Shown piece by piece: positions 23,906 to 36,028 of a DNA stretch of 64,000 nt (the first letter of the stretch is position 1; every line of letters begins with the position of its first letter). The position numbers and the translations under genes are program-made. The DNA is taken from positions 210,233,504 to 210,297,503 of the forward strand of contig CM054113.1 of assembly GCA_028673005.1 (NCBI GenBank). The letters are read 5' to 3'. This stretch comes from Tanypteryx hageni (Eukaryota; Arthropoda; Insecta; Odonata; Petaluridae). Under the pieces are notes generated by a model that had not been told where the DNA came from, made no database searches, and worked only from the letters and a program-made list of their open reading frames with translations.

Positions 23906-24820
23906 TTAGTATGAATCAGTTAATATCCAAGAGAGATTTTGGGCCAGCTTATCATCTATATACCTATATAAAAACGTCCGATTCCTGGGTTCCTGATTTC
24001 TTGGTTCCTGATTACTGGAAAATACTTGAAACAAAAATAACTCGATCAAATATGCAAATATAAACTTGAAATTTGACAGAGATAATCTAATCGGATATAA
24101 AAATGCTATGACGAAGAAAATTTTACCAAAAACCTCGAGGGTTCGACTCCAGGGGTTGATTTGCATTCTTCATAAGATAACAAGTAAATATCGACTTTTT
24201 GACGAGCAGGCTTTTCTTCTTTTTGAGATTAAAATTAGACAGAATGGACTTACAACCTTTAGATTTAGACCATTTTAAAGAAGAAATTACAAGGTTTCTT
24301 ATTTTGTTCATCGCTTTTCGCCTACAGTTTGAAATCCTTCATGTTAAACGTTTAATTTACATATTTTGGGGAAATCTTGCCATTTTAACGGTATGTTGCT
24401 TTGCCTACCAATTACATTGTTAAACCTCGAAATCATATTGTTATTTCAATCCTCATGGGTTTAAGCGTGCTTTGAAGGCTTTTAAATACGGGAAGGAGAG
24501 AAAGACGAAAGGAGAGGGAAGCCTCTGGGGTAGTGATCCCGATACCAAGGCCAGAGGACACGTTCCGTGATCCCAATTTTGTTCCTTCCTTCGCCCTCTT
24601 CTTCCGCGGAAGACTAAATTTCGTTTTCGTTTACGTTTCTGTGCCCAACTGATTCTCCTCTTGCCATACGCACAATGGGTATCTCAGAGGCAGTGCAGTG
24701 AATAACTGGACGGAAAGGGAGGAGAGAAACCCTGTGCCGGCGAATGTCGGAATGTTGATTTGCGCGCCCTCCTCAGGTTATCGTTTTCTCATTGGCTCTT
24801 CCTCGTTACCTTAGTACCAT
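23906..24820. other. Intergenic, no gene recognised
   Basis: No recognisable coding sequence. Near 23965-24010 a short direct repeat (TTCCTGGGTTCCTGATT with variants) is visible. The part from 24470 to 24780 is GC-richer than its surroundings but unrecognised. Confidence 0.35.
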
Positions 24821-24940
24821 CGCACACAAATAGGTGGCCGGGCGTTCTCGGAAAAAATCCTCATAAGGATTCGAACCGAATGTCGCTTTAGCAGATCGTA
24901 CGGTGGGGCCAACACACTAACCGCTACACCACCGACTCCC
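24821..24940 (-). mobile_element. tRNA-derived SINE, head only
   Basis: On the minus strand a tRNA-like head runs from GGGAGTCGGTGGTGTAGCGG through a box B GGTTCGAATCC and ends in CGCCCGGCCACC, a block shared with the SINE at 16664-16986. There is no 3' body. A tRNA pseudogene is the alternative; the shared CGCCCGGCC block favours a SINE. Confidence 0.6.
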
Positions 24941-25127
24941 AAGCAAATTTCGTAAAATCTAGGGATGTGCCAAAAATAACAGAACAGGTATTTATAACAG
25001 GTAAGTGACTTATAACTCTTCTCTAGAATACCTATTACCAAAATACCCCCGTTATTACATAATAGGTATAATTAAAGTATCCGTATCATTTTCTTAAGAA
25101 CTTTTCCAAAAAGTTTCAAAATTCATT

Positions 25128-26760
25128 TCACAATGCCTGTTTTTAAAAGAATCCGTATTTATCGCATAATGACTATTCTAAAAAGAATCCGTTTTAGTTT
25201 AATGCTACCTTTTTTCATTTTGTGCATCCCGGCACTTCTGCCCTTCCATCCTTCGCCCCGCCGAGCCGTCCTTCACCCGGTCAGCACACTGCACCTAGGC
25301 ATCCGACCCAACCTTCCGATGAGCGTCTTACCCGGTTGCTCTTCGGAGTCCGCGATCGGATCAACAGCAACCAGTACCTGCGCCGCGCCGCCGAAATGCG
25401 CATCGAACACATCCTTGAAAGCCATCGAACAGCCCGCCAAAACGAGGAGGTAGGTGACAGTCAGCCACCCGCCGCTGCCAATGAGCAATGCGCGGTAAAC
25501 TATGTAAATAATGTTAATAACGAAAATAGAAATAGTAATAGTGCAGTAAATGATAACGAGGGCCCAGTGTCGAAGGAGGCCATGGAAGGTGCTACTTCTA
25601 GTAACGAGCCCTCAGTCCAGGAAGTGAATTTTTAAGTGGTCAAAGGAAAAAAGCGGCGTATTTCGAAGCCTGCCAATATCCCTGCAAACTATGAAAATGC
25701 AAATGCAAAGATGATAATGTGGAATGTCCCTCTGCGATAGGGAATTAAGTTAAAATTAATGAAAGCGAAGCGTTCCACGAAAATCCAGTAAATACTACTA
25801 ATGAAAGCGAAACATCTCGCGAAATTCCAGCGTCTACTAGTAAAAAAGTTAAAATTCCCTCGATTAAGCTTCTTCCCTCCTCCGAAAAATGACAAAATAC
25901 GCTTGATCTAGTCAACGCCAAATGTACGTTTCAACAAATAGTTCATTTATTCGGTAACCAAAATATTCTAATTAAGTGTACTACAATTGCGGACTATAAA
26001 TCAGTCATAGATGTCATTTAGACAAACAATATTCCCCACTATACGTACCAAACCCCAATAGCCTCAATAGGTACGTGATTAAGGATCTTCCGTTCAGGTT
26101 CAAGCCCAAAAAATAATTCAGTGTTTGGAAAATGACGTTATCTCAGTTGAGCTTGTCACGCAACTTGAAACCACGAAGTCACATCCGCTCGATGTGCCGT
26201 CCACTTCTAACGCCCCCAAACGTCGGCCTATTTCTGTTTTCCATGTCACGATTTCTTTTATCTCAGACAGGGAAAAGCTCGAGTTAGTAGAATGTGTCGG
26301 TCAATTCCATGCCCAGGTTGCGCCTTATTCTCGTCCCAAGGCACCCATTCAGTGCCACCGATGCCAAGGGATAGGCCACTCCCGGAGTTATTGTAATTTG
26401 GTTGCCAAATGCTTCAAGTGTGGTGAAGAACACCTCACCAAAGATTGTAAAAACTCCAGTTCGCTGCGCCAACTGCGGGGAAGACCACCCTGCGAATTAC
26501 CTCGGATGCATAGCGTTTCCCCGCGCTAAAGAGGCTATGCTGCTGCGTGAATTAAATAACCGTCGGCAAAGAAGTTACGCTAACGTTGTTAATGACAATA
26601 ATTTTCCCTCCCTACCAACCCGTAATTTGCATCTCTTCGGAAATTCAGTTCCCAGTAATCCTTGGCAATATCCAGCTCAACCTCTCCCTTCGCACTTACC
26701 AGCTATCTCACCTGAGTGGATTCATCACCTCACAAATTATATTGTACAATAATTTAACAG
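25128..26760 (+). mobile_element. Jockey-like LINE ORF1 remnant
   Basis: Decayed ORF1 (nucleic-acid-binding Gag-like protein). An N-terminal low-complexity region (25222-25635) precedes a KKRRISKPAN segment. After several stops, the zinc-knuckle region follows: YSRPKAPIQCHRCQGIGHSR, CFKCGEEHLTKDC and, in another frame from about 26440, CANCGEDHPANYLGC, the standard three-knuckle PRE_C2HC arrangement of jockey ORF1. A Q/P-rich tail reaches 26752. At least five frameshifts or stops. ORF2 is not seen downstream, so the element is truncated. Confidence 0.7.
26125..26752 (+). pseudogene. Zinc-knuckle end of jockey-like ORF1
   Basis: Two overlapping frames (26125-26529 and 26402-26752) carry three CCHC knuckles in series. 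The first frame has RCQGIGHSRSYC and KCGEEHLTKDC; the second has RCANCGEDHPANYLGC and an SYANVVNDNNFPSL segment typical of jockey-clade ORF1 C-termini. The shift occurs between knuckles 2 and 3 near 26455. These knuckles bind the element's RNA. Confidence 0.7.
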
Positions 26761-27415
26761 CCAAATTATGCAAATGTTCTCTTACGTGCCGCAGCATCAA
26801 ATCTAATTTTATTTACTTTTTCTTTTATTTATTTATTCTTATATATTTGTTCAAAATATCATTCCATGCATTATAGTTACTTTCTGTTTACTGTTGATTT
26901 ACTTTGACTGTTAACATGGATATTGCTAGGGAAAAAATTATTAAAATATCAATATAAGAGCTGAGAAAAAATATATTTAAAAATACATATAATTATAAAC
27001 AAAATCTATAAAAACAATATAAAATGTTTTTCTAAAAATATAACAATACATTTAAAAAAAATCAAAAATCTCTTAATGCAGCGTATTTATTGAAAGATGC
27101 ATTCTTTACATTTATCCTGTTTATGTAATATCAGATATTTCTTTTTCTTGTTCTCTGTTCTTTTTCCTTTTTGTTTTTATTTTTTAAAAATTATCCTGCC
27201 ATTGCTCATTGAAAAGAGTCCGTAATTATTTTACACATGCAAGCTGGTAAGGTGGCTGACTTTTTTCTCGTTTCAAAATTATTCCCACCTTTACAGCTTA
27301 TGCCTGTCTGCATAGGATCTTCGGATCATATTATTCCATCAATTTCCTTTAATACTATAACAATCTAATTATAATTTTTATTGTTTTCACCAAAGCAATG
27401 GTACAATAAGAAACC
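26761..27415. other. AT-rich spacer, no feature recognised
   Basis: Very AT-rich with homopolymer runs; no coding sequence, no clear terminal repeats. Confidence 0.4.
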
Positions 27416-27652
27416 ATGCCTAAAAGAAGTGGAAGATTATTCCTAGATTCAAACAAGATCAATTCCAGAGCAGCAGAAAATGTCGATCAAAGAAATGAAA
27501 TACTTAAAGGGCAAAGAGTGAGGCAGGCGAACGTCAGAGCAACAAAAACTACTGACCAAATAAATTTAAGACATAAAGAAGATAGACTGAAACAGGCGAG
27601 TGAAAGAGCAAAAGAAACTATTGACCAAAGGAATTTACGACTTCAAGAATAA
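27416..27652 (+). pseudogene. R/Q/E-rich repeat protein fragment, likely Helitron- or PIF1-associated
   Basis: A 78-residue frame with two imperfect repeats of the form A.E..DQRN..L..QR.RQA.VRA (INSRAAENVDQRNEILKGQR, then KQASERAKETIDQRNLRLQE). Similar arginine/glutamine-rich repeats occur at the N-terminus of arthropod Helitron-type helicase proteins and other transposon-linked proteins. Nothing of a Rep or helicase domain follows. The call is tentative and supported mainly by the Helitron-like 3' end 700 bp downstream. Confidence 0.4.
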
Positions 27653-28334
27653 ATAAAGTGAAAGCTATCACAGAAGGCACAATAAGAAAATTTCTATAAC
27701 AATTCTTTAATTTCAACCATAATATAATCTTTGATTTCTTCCTCCCATAAATACCTATATGTACACTTTGCTTTCTCTTCAACTTAAAATTTGTATGCAT
27801 CAATTAAGCCTATTATACTTATTAGATTATAATAACGCTTTCCATGTCAAACCAGCACATTCGATTTCAAAGTCCGGGAACTCATTTTGTTTCGTAGGTT
27901 TGACTTTAAAATATTCACTTTACAAATTAGACCCACAAAATCAGCCTTTGCATGGGATAACGTATCATTAAGCTAAATTTGAATATATCTTCAAAAGTGC
28001 TTTCACCGGTTGCATCTCTAGGTTCCCTAGGTTTTAATGTTTTTGAGATTCATGACCACATAATATGATGCAGTTTCTTTCACTGGAAATCAATTCGAGT
28101 GAGATGACAATATTTAAAAATGATTCCATCGACTATTTATTATGATTATTTGGTAAATAATACAAAGTCTCCAAATTTGTCGATGAAAGATGCGGGAAAA
28201 ATTTATTTATTTGGAAAAAAGATGGGAAGACAATAAATATTGCATGCCATTAAGCATTAAAATAAAAATTAACTTGGTTTCATTATTTGGTTTTATTCTC
28301 AAATCTTACTCAATATTTTTTGTCTTGACGTAAA

Positions 28335-28366
28335 ACTCGAGCAACTCCGGGTAATTTTAGCTAGTA
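28335..28366 (+). mobile_element. Helitron-like 3' end
   Basis: The segment GAGCAACTCCGGGTAATTTT precedes AGCTAG|T with AT-rich sequence after it. Insect Helitrons often end in a short GC hairpin (CCGGGTA-type) a few bases before CTAG, and insert between A and T. The 5' end was not located, and the hairpin is weak. Confidence 0.4.
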
Positions 28367-28421
28367 TATATAAATAAATGGTGGCGTGTATCTATGTGTG
28401 TGTGGGTGTTTATGTGTGGAC

Positions 28422-29066
28422 AGCATTTATCCAACACCAAGATACTTAATGACTTAAAACTTGGTACACTTACTAAAGAGACCTTGAGGATGTGCACCTG
28501 GGGGCCGGAATTTTGATTTTTGGAGGGAGGTGGGTGCCATACAAAATATACCCTAGAGGATTTCTCGAAAACCAAGACACTTTAGACCTTAGTACTTCTA
28601 AGTACTACTTAGTACTACTAAAGAGACCTTGAGGATGTGCACTAGCAGAATTTGACTTTTGGAGGGTGCCATACAAATCATATCCTACAGCATTTATCAA
28701 AAACCAAGAAAGATAGAGACTTAAAACTTGGTGCACTTACTAATGAGACCAAGAGGATGTGTAACTTGGAGCCACAATTTTGATTTTTGTGGGAAAGGGA
28801 GAGGCGTGACATTAACAAACATGCCCTACAGTATTTCTCAAAAAACCAAGAAATTTAGAGACCTAAAACTTAGTACACTTCCAGGATTTTGATTTTTTGG
28901 GAGGGGTGGGGAAATTTGAACCATATAAATCATATCCTATAGCATTTTAAAGACTTAAAACTTAATATACATACTAAACAGACCTTGCAGATGTGCACCT
29001 CGGTGCCAGAATTTTGATTTTTTTGGGGAAGGGTATCTTACAAATCATACCCTGGCTAGATGCGCG
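28422..29066 (+). repeat. Tandem repeat array, about five diverged ~110-160 bp units
   Basis: Each unit contains variants of ACTTAAAACTTGGTACACTT, GAGACCTTGAGGATGTGCAC, AATTTTGATTTTTGG and CATACAAATCATACCCT. Unit length varies through internal deletions. The array directly follows the Helitron-like terminus, and arrays of this kind are frequent near Helitron ends in insects. It sits where exon 5 and much of exon 6 of protease copy C should be. Confidence 0.7.
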
Positions 29067-29123
29067 TGTTAGTGTTTTGTAAAATTACCCAACAAAATGT
29101 TACTTGATTTAATATTTTCAAAA

Positions 29124-30329
29124 CAGCCCTGAACTTCTAAATTTTAATTTTGATTCAGATAAATGAAGCTGAAAAAAATCTACGGATTTTTTGCGAAATG
29201 GTATCGATTCGATCATGCTGTGTGCTGGGATTTTGGAGGGCGGAAAGGACACGTGCCATATGTCTTGAACAATATCGCTAAAGTGACATTGCATAATATT
29301 TTTATGAACTTTGAAACTTCTTTATTTTGTATCGTATTAAGATTCTGAATGTTTACATAATATTCTTTTGAAAAATAAATTCATGTTTTTATCATTTTAA
29401 ACTCTTAAGTAAATATGTACAGCTTTTTATAGAGGCGATTTCCCTTTAAATATGCGCTCATCAAGCACAGTAAATAAGCGAATCGATCGATTCAACTTTT
29501 AACTGGTAAAATAAACTTTTATATTCATAATTTGGGCTGTCACCGAGCATCTCCATTTGGTAATAAGTCATTTTTCATGTTTTTCTTTTTCAAATTTGGT
29601 GGATATGATAAAAATTCAGAACGAATAACTTTTCATAAATGCCGATTGAAGGAAGTTCTGTTATATTACGCCGAGGGCCTTTTCTCACATTTAAGAACTG
29701 ATGACTTATCTTACATCACGGCGTGTTTCAAATACGGTCTCTACACTGACGCATTTATATGATCGGAAAATATGGTAATTTTTATCAGGTTGTAATACTT
29801 CAACTTTGGATATCGAATTCTGTTCAAATATCTCAATTACCGCTGCTGCAAAAATAAACTTCTTCCTTTAGCTAGCAAAATATGTACCTGGGATATTATT
29901 CATATCATAAGCTGAATTTCTAAAAAAAATTATAATTTCTTGCGATATACACGGAGAAAATGACAGTAAAATTTTTCTATTGCTTATCTATATTGTAGGG
30001 ATGCATTCATTTTAGACAATTATGATCGAATCTTTTATTTAAATGCAAGAGGGAAAGGGCATATTTGAGAGATCTCACGTATTCAATGCGTCCAGTGCAG
30101 AACTTCACCCGGGCAAAAAGAGTAAGATGATAGTAGGAAAAAAATTAATTTTGATTTTGTATTTTCAGGGTGATTCTGGCGTTCCTTTGCAGAAAGCCAT
30201 CAACCTGGATTGCCTTTACGAAGTGTTACATATTTTGGAAAAAATTGTGGTTTTACGAATTCCCCTGTAGTTTACATGCGCGATTCCACTTACTTGCCTT
30301 GGATTGAGAGCATAGTTTGGCCAGAGTGA
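29124..30329 (+). pseudogene. CLIP serine protease copy C: broken exons 6 and 7
   Basis: Exon 6 remnant at 29124-29262 begins with SPELL and ends in IMLCAGILEGGKDTC, but an internal deletion shifts frame and the terminal CAG|GT donor is changed to CAT. Exon 7 remnant at 30170-30329 keeps its TTTTCAG acceptor, but the catalytic GDSGGP reads GDSGVP and a frameshift after LYEV moves the final WIESIVWPE segment into another frame. No exons 1-5 are present. The sequence after exon 6 (29263-29530) resembles intron 6 of copy A. Clearly non-functional. Confidence 0.8.
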
Positions 30330-31139
30330 ATGTGTCAAATCACTTTTTGTTTCCCTGAAAATCAAACAAGAAGTAAAGTACGCAGTTAAAAAATGAAAAA
30401 GTAAATCGGTACTATTTAAGTTTGTCATGTACCGAGTCGAAATATTTATAAATAATCGTTAAATAATTTGCAATGGTATTTTGAAGTAAAAGTTGTATTT
30501 ATTTTTTCATTGAATAAATGACGTTTTTACTTTCTGCATACGTAGTACTATATCTATTGTTTTCATGAAAAAAATCGATTTCGAGATTTCAATGGAAATA
30601 CTCGTTTTGTGATCCCCTGAACACGTTTTGGCCATTTTCTCGATGTCTCTGTATATATGTGACAGATTTTTTGTGGGTGCTCTAACTCAAAAACTATTAA
30701 TCAGGTCAACGCTAAATTTTATATTTGACATTGATTTTAAAAGGACAAGAATTAATTAGTTTTGGTAAAAATCGGTCAACCGAAAGTGGGTGTTTACTCT
30801 TGTCACTTATTCGTGTTTTTTTATGTCTGCTTTAATATTTGATGAATATAAAAAAGTACTGGGATAAAAGTTGTTTGAGAGATATTTTGAAAACTAATAT
30901 TTTATCTGCCACCAACACTCCATATTCCGGCGACCATTCGAAACACTTTACGCTTAGTTACGTCTTATTAACGCTCCTTTTAATTTCCTTAATTGCTGGA
31001 GCTTCGTGGCTATATCCAATATCAGAGTGTGTGTGTGTGTGTAATTTAAGGCGAATCAGCCTCTTGGGCTATTATCGCCGTAACAATACATTTTAAACAC
31101 CACCTATTGGTGATGAACTACCCACATCACCCAACATGA
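30330..31139. other. Intergenic, no gene recognised
   Basis: AT-rich spacer with a (GT)n run at about 31025-31042. No coding signal. Confidence 0.4.
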
Positions 31140-31442
31140 TATAAAGAATAAATACATAAATAAATAAATAAAGTTAAAAACAGATTGTAAAAGACTGTAT
31201 AAGGGCCCATCACAATCTGTAGAATAAAATATCAGTGAGACTGTATAAGGGTCTACTGACATGTATAAAATTTTCCCACGACACAAGAAGGAACTATTAT
31301 GCCTGTAGCACACAGAACTTTTAAAATGGATAGGGGAGTAATAATATTTCTTCCTTCTATCCCATTATACAATGATTAAAAACACTTAAAAATTAAATAA
31401 ATGCTAAAATTCTCGACTCCCTTAGGAATGAGAGTGTTTTAT

Positions 31443-34400
31443 TTATAAAAACCGGATTATCTCCAAGAGAGACCGTGAGGTTCGCAGCCATACGCACCCT
31501 CTCTCTCTCTCATTCCTAAACTGGATACAGTCCAGTAAAACATGTGACACTGTCAACGCAGTATCACATGCCTCACAAACTGGAGGTTCCTCGGACCGCA
31601 ATAGGTAACCGTGCGTCCACCAGCAGTGACCTATGCGTAGTCTTGTAATGGCAACCTCTTCAAGTCGGGATGACCTGAATGAGGACTGCCATGGTTTTAC
31701 TGTATTTTTTATTTCTCTCAATTTATTGGAGATAACCCCATTCCATTGTTCTTGCCATTGATGGTAGATTAAAGTTTTTAAATAGTTTTTTATGTCCCCC
31801 ACAAGAACTTTTGATTCATTAACACCATCGCAATTAGCAGCTAGTTTTGCTGCCCTGTCTGCCCTCTCATTACCCAGAATACCTACGTCGCCTGGTACCC
31901 ACATAAACACTGTCGACACCCTTATGGAGTCCAGATCCATCAAGGATTACTGAATCTGCTGAACCAGAGGGTGAGAAGAGTGCAAAGATTTTATGGCATG
32001 TAAGGCTGACAGTGAGTCGGTGATGATGACATATTCACTGCTGGGGTACGAATATGCAAACCATAAAGCATACAATTCTGCTATGAATATCCCACACAGC
32101 GGATGTAGCCGGAAATGGTGCGAGCATCTGCCGATGGTAAAAGCACATCCCACTTGCTCCCCCAGCTTAGAGCCATTCGTGTACATGGCAGTGAATGACT
32201 GAAACGGTGCATAGAGTTCCTCAAAGTCACGTCGGTATTCAGTACGTAGGGTAGAAAGCCTATCTAATTTGGCAAGAGAAGTAATAATGTTGGGGCAACG
32301 TAACATCCAGGATTGAGCTGTGCTGTGGTCCGTTCTGAATGTCTGAGGCAATTCAAAAGACAACTCTTCAAAAACATTACGCATTCTCACAGCCAGAGGT
32401 TTTACAGAACGGATATGGGCATCATATAACTGCACATAACGATGGTCTAAAACTGCTGTGTAAGCCGGGTGATCTGGCTTAGCGTTTAAAGCTACAACAT
32501 ATCGGGTAGCTAACAGTTTCCGGAGCATGTGCAGCGATGGTTCCCCAGATTCACAGAGAACACTTGGTATTGGACTAGTGCAAAATGCACCAGTCGCCAA
32601 GCGAATCCCTGTATGGTGAATCACATCGATAGTTTTCAGTACTGATGGTTTAGCCGGCCCATATACAATGCTCCCATAGTCCAATCTTGAGCAGACAAGT
32701 GATCGATACAATCTTAATAAGATTGTCCGGTCTGCACCCCATGACTTATGGCTAAGAATGCGCAAGAGGTTCAAGGAGGATTGGCATCTTGCTTTCAGCC
32801 TCTTCAGATGGGGACGCCACGTCAACTTTCGGTCTAATAGCACATCCAAAAATGGCAGCTCGGTTCCTGATAGTGATAGCGCTGGGTCCAGGTGGAGGCC
32901 GCGAACACGACAGAAGTGGATACAAACTGTCTTGTTCGCTGAGAATGCAAACCCATTGTTTGTGGCCCATTCATTAAGGCGATTGATTGTCAGCTGAAGC
33001 TGGCGTTCAACCGCCACCACATTTTGCGAACTGCAATATATGGCCAGGTCATCCACATAGAGGCTTCCCTCTACTGGTGACCTGATACATTGGGCTATTC
33101 CATTTATGGCAATGGCAAACAAGGTTACACTCAAAATTGACCCCTGTGGAACACCATTCTCCTGAAGGAACGTTCGAGAGGTTTCGCTCTCGATACGTAC
33201 CCTGAAGTAACGTTCCCATAAAAAGCTCTTGATAAATATGGGTAAGTTACCCCTTAACCCCCACGAGTGCAATGTACGAAGTATACCAAATCTCCATGTG
33301 GTGTCATAAGCCCGGGCAATATCAAAGAAAACTGCAATGAGGTGATGCTTCCTAACAAAGGCATCACACACAGCTCTCTCCAATCTCACCAGATGATCGG
33401 TGGTGGAACGGTGGCGACGAAAACCACACTGAATGTTGGTCAATAGACCATTTGATTCCAAAAACCAAATCAGACGCCTATTGAACATTCGTTCCATGAG
33501 TTTGGAGAGGCAACTCGTGAGCGATACCGGTCGGTAGCTCTCAGGCAGTTTCTTATCCTTCCCTGGCTTAAGCACTGGCACTACAATGGCCTCTCTCCAT
33601 TGCGTGGGATAGATGCCTTCTACCCAGATTCGGTTGTACATCTTTAGCAGATATTCTTTCTCAGGGGGATTTAGGTGATGTATCATCTCGTAGTGAATGG
33701 TGTCCAAACCTGGAGCACTGTCATGCGTCTCTGCCAAAGCACTTTCCAGTTCCCATGCACTGAATGGCAGATTATAGCTCTCAGTGTTCCGTGAAGAGAA
33801 TCTGAGAGCCTGCCTCTCCAGATCATCTTTCTGAATAAGAGAAACTGGTGATAGGTGTTCTGAACTGGATGCTTTAGCAAACAGGGCCCCTAGCTCATTG
33901 GTTATTTCATTTGTCAATATTATGACCGAGCCATTTGTCATAAGCTCACTAATTGTGGAAGAGGTAGTTCGGCCAGAAATATTCCTCACCTTTTCCCACA
34001 CCTCAGAGACTGGGGTGGAACTTGTAATGCTCGATACATATTTTCTCCAAGATTCCTTCTTACATTTCCTGATTATCCTGCGTACCAATGCCTTCAATCT
34101 CAGGTACCGCAACATATTCCCTTCCGTGGGATTAGCACGAAGGCAGCGAAATGCCCGTCGCTTGTCACGGATCGCCTCATGGCATTCCTCGCTCCACCAT
34201 GGAACTGGGACACGCTTTAGTCGGGAGCGAGATTTCGGAATGCTTACATTAGCAGCCTCTATTAAGGCTTCCGTGAAATGACTGACATGCTCGTCTACCA
34301 AGGGAAACCGCTCCTCCGTGAGTTGAACGGCACCTGAAAACTTGCACCAATCTGCTTTTTTTATGGCCCACTTGGGGCAACGCATCTCCGAAACGCTGGC

Positions 34401-35050
34401 AGATAAGCATTTCAGGATAATCGGGAAATGATCACTGCCACATAGATCTTCGTACACCTCCCACTCAAACTCATACTCAAACCGTGCTAGAGCAGATAGT
34501 TAGGTCGATAGAAGAAAATGACCTACTACTAGCACTGAAGTGTGTATCGCTGCCATCATTGAGAATAACCAGATCCAGGCTCGAAAATACCTCAGACAGG
34601 CGCCGTCCCCTAGGATCAGTCCTCTCTGACCCCCATTCTGAATTATGGGCATTAAAATCGCCCATAAGGATGAATGGGGGTGGGAGTTGATCTATAAGGT
34701 CAAGGATTGACCTCCTTGTGATGGTCTCATTAGGGGGCAAATAGATCGAGCAGATGGTCACCAGCTGAGGGAGGGCAACTTTAACTGCAACAGCCTGCAG
34801 CTGTGTCAAGAGTTACCTCCTCCGAGTATCTCGAGTTATGAACCAACACAGCCACTCCTCCGTGAGCTTGCTGGGCACTCACAAGGCCTTTCCTATACAA
34901 GGAGTACCCTCTGAGTGTGACTGTGTCAGTTTCCCTGAACCGTGTTTCCTGAAAGGAAACACATGCTGGCGATAACTCAGATAAGAGTATACGAAGTTCA
35001 GGCAGGTGGTATCGAAAGCCATTACAATTCCACTGAATTATTTTGTCCAT
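31443..35050 (-). pseudogene. I-like LINE ORF2 (endonuclease, reverse transcriptase, RNase H)
   Basis: Four frames in series. Endonuclease: 35050-34781 (IIQWNCNGFRYHLPELRILL, SFQETRF), 34809-34477 (ILMGDFNAHNSEWGS, FSSIDLTI) and the GSDHFPI end at the start of the next frame. Reverse transcriptase and most of RNase H: 34457-31947 (836 residues), with SYRPVSLTSCLSKLMERM, CGFRRHRSTTDHL, AVFFDIARAYDTTW, GVPQGSILSVTLF and the catalytic SLYVDDLAIY. RNase H starts at MYTNGSKLGEQVGCAF and has IAELYAL and ITDSLSAL; its last block (WVPGDVGILGNERADRAAK) is in the frame 31943-31443, after a single stop at 31944-31949. The breaks near 34800 and 34470 are frameshifts. Confidence 0.85.
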
Positions 35051-35344
35051 TTTCTGAGGGTGAGATCAGAGGATAACCTTTTAATTGTTAATTGTTTCTG
35101 GCCTTTCCCCCTTCCTGGTGTCTTGAGAAATTTTACGCCGCTATCTGACAAGTAGTCCATATCCAAATCTTCCTGACTGGATATGGACGGCCTCAGCGGT
35201 TTTGTATTTAATTTTACAGGGGATTTATCCCCTGTTTTTTGAGACCCTTTTAGGTGCTACTGGAGACTTGCTCACTTCCACTTCCATAGGGCTCTCATGC
35301 TTTTGTTTTTATTATAATTTCTTTTTTTCTTTTCATTCTTTTCC

Positions 35345-36028
35345 TTACTTCCCACTTTTTATAGGTGATACCCCATCTGTCTGGGTAGCGATGGTACTCT
35401 TCTTGATAGGGGTAGCTGCCAAGGATGCAAAAGACCTTAAGAAAACTGGAACAACAAGAGTTCTATATTTTTTACGTGCCTCAAAGTAAGACAGTTTCTC
35501 AAGTGTCTTAAGATCCATAACATTTTTTTCTTTCATTAATTTTGGGCAGTCCCGAGAGAATGCCGGACCAGGACCATCGCAGTTCGCACATGACACCATC
35601 GCTGCGCATTCTGCTCCATCATGCTTATCCCGATTACATCGGGGGCAGACTGCTTTGCCCTTGCAACGTGGAGCAGTGTGCACAAACTTGTTGCACTGGA
35701 AACAGCGCATAAAGTTTGGTATATATGGCCGAACTGCACATGCCTCATAACCAATCATGACCTTCTCTGGTAGCTTCTCGAGGGAAAACGTGAGGACCAT
35801 AGAGGTAGTATTGACTACCTCACCGTTTCTCTTTGTCGTCAATCTCCTGCAGTCAATGACCCCCTGAGAGGCCATCTCCCGCTTACACTCTTCGATCTCT
35901 ACATAGAGAAGGTCATAATTTGATATCACCCCTTGGCAGGTGTTGAGGGTTTTATGGGTCTCAACAGTTACCGGCATGTCTCCCAGCATTGAGATGTTTA
36001 AAATCTTTCTGCTTTGGGTATCATTCAT
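35345..36028 (-). CDS. I-like LINE ORF1, Gag-like zinc-knuckle protein
   Basis: Uninterrupted 227-residue frame. The N-terminal half matches the RRM-like region of I-element ORF1 proteins. The C-terminal half has three CCHC-type knuckles in series: MRCFQCNKFVHTAPRC, VCPRCNRDKHDGAEC and SCANCDGPGPAFSRDC. It would coat the element's RNA in a ribonucleoprotein particle. It is probably shortened at the N-terminus relative to other I-like ORF1 proteins, because related sequence seems to continue upstream in other frames. Confidence 0.75.
   Translation of the reverse strand: MNDTQSRKILNISMLGDMPVTVETHKTLNTCQGVISNYDLLYVEIEECKREMASQGVIDCRRLTTKRNGEVVNTTSMVLTFSLEKLPEKVMIGYEACAVRPYIPNFMRCFQCNKFVHTAPRCKGKAVCPRCNRDKHDGAECAAMVSCANCDGPGPAFSRDCPKLMKEKNVMDLKTLEKLSYFEARKKYRTLVVPVFLRSFASLAATPIKKSTIATQTDGVSPIKSGK

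Noticed and set aside
24821..24940. Functional tRNA gene on the minus strand
   Set aside because: Boxes A and B are present, but the stem pairing cannot be followed, and the 3' sequence matches the SINE body.
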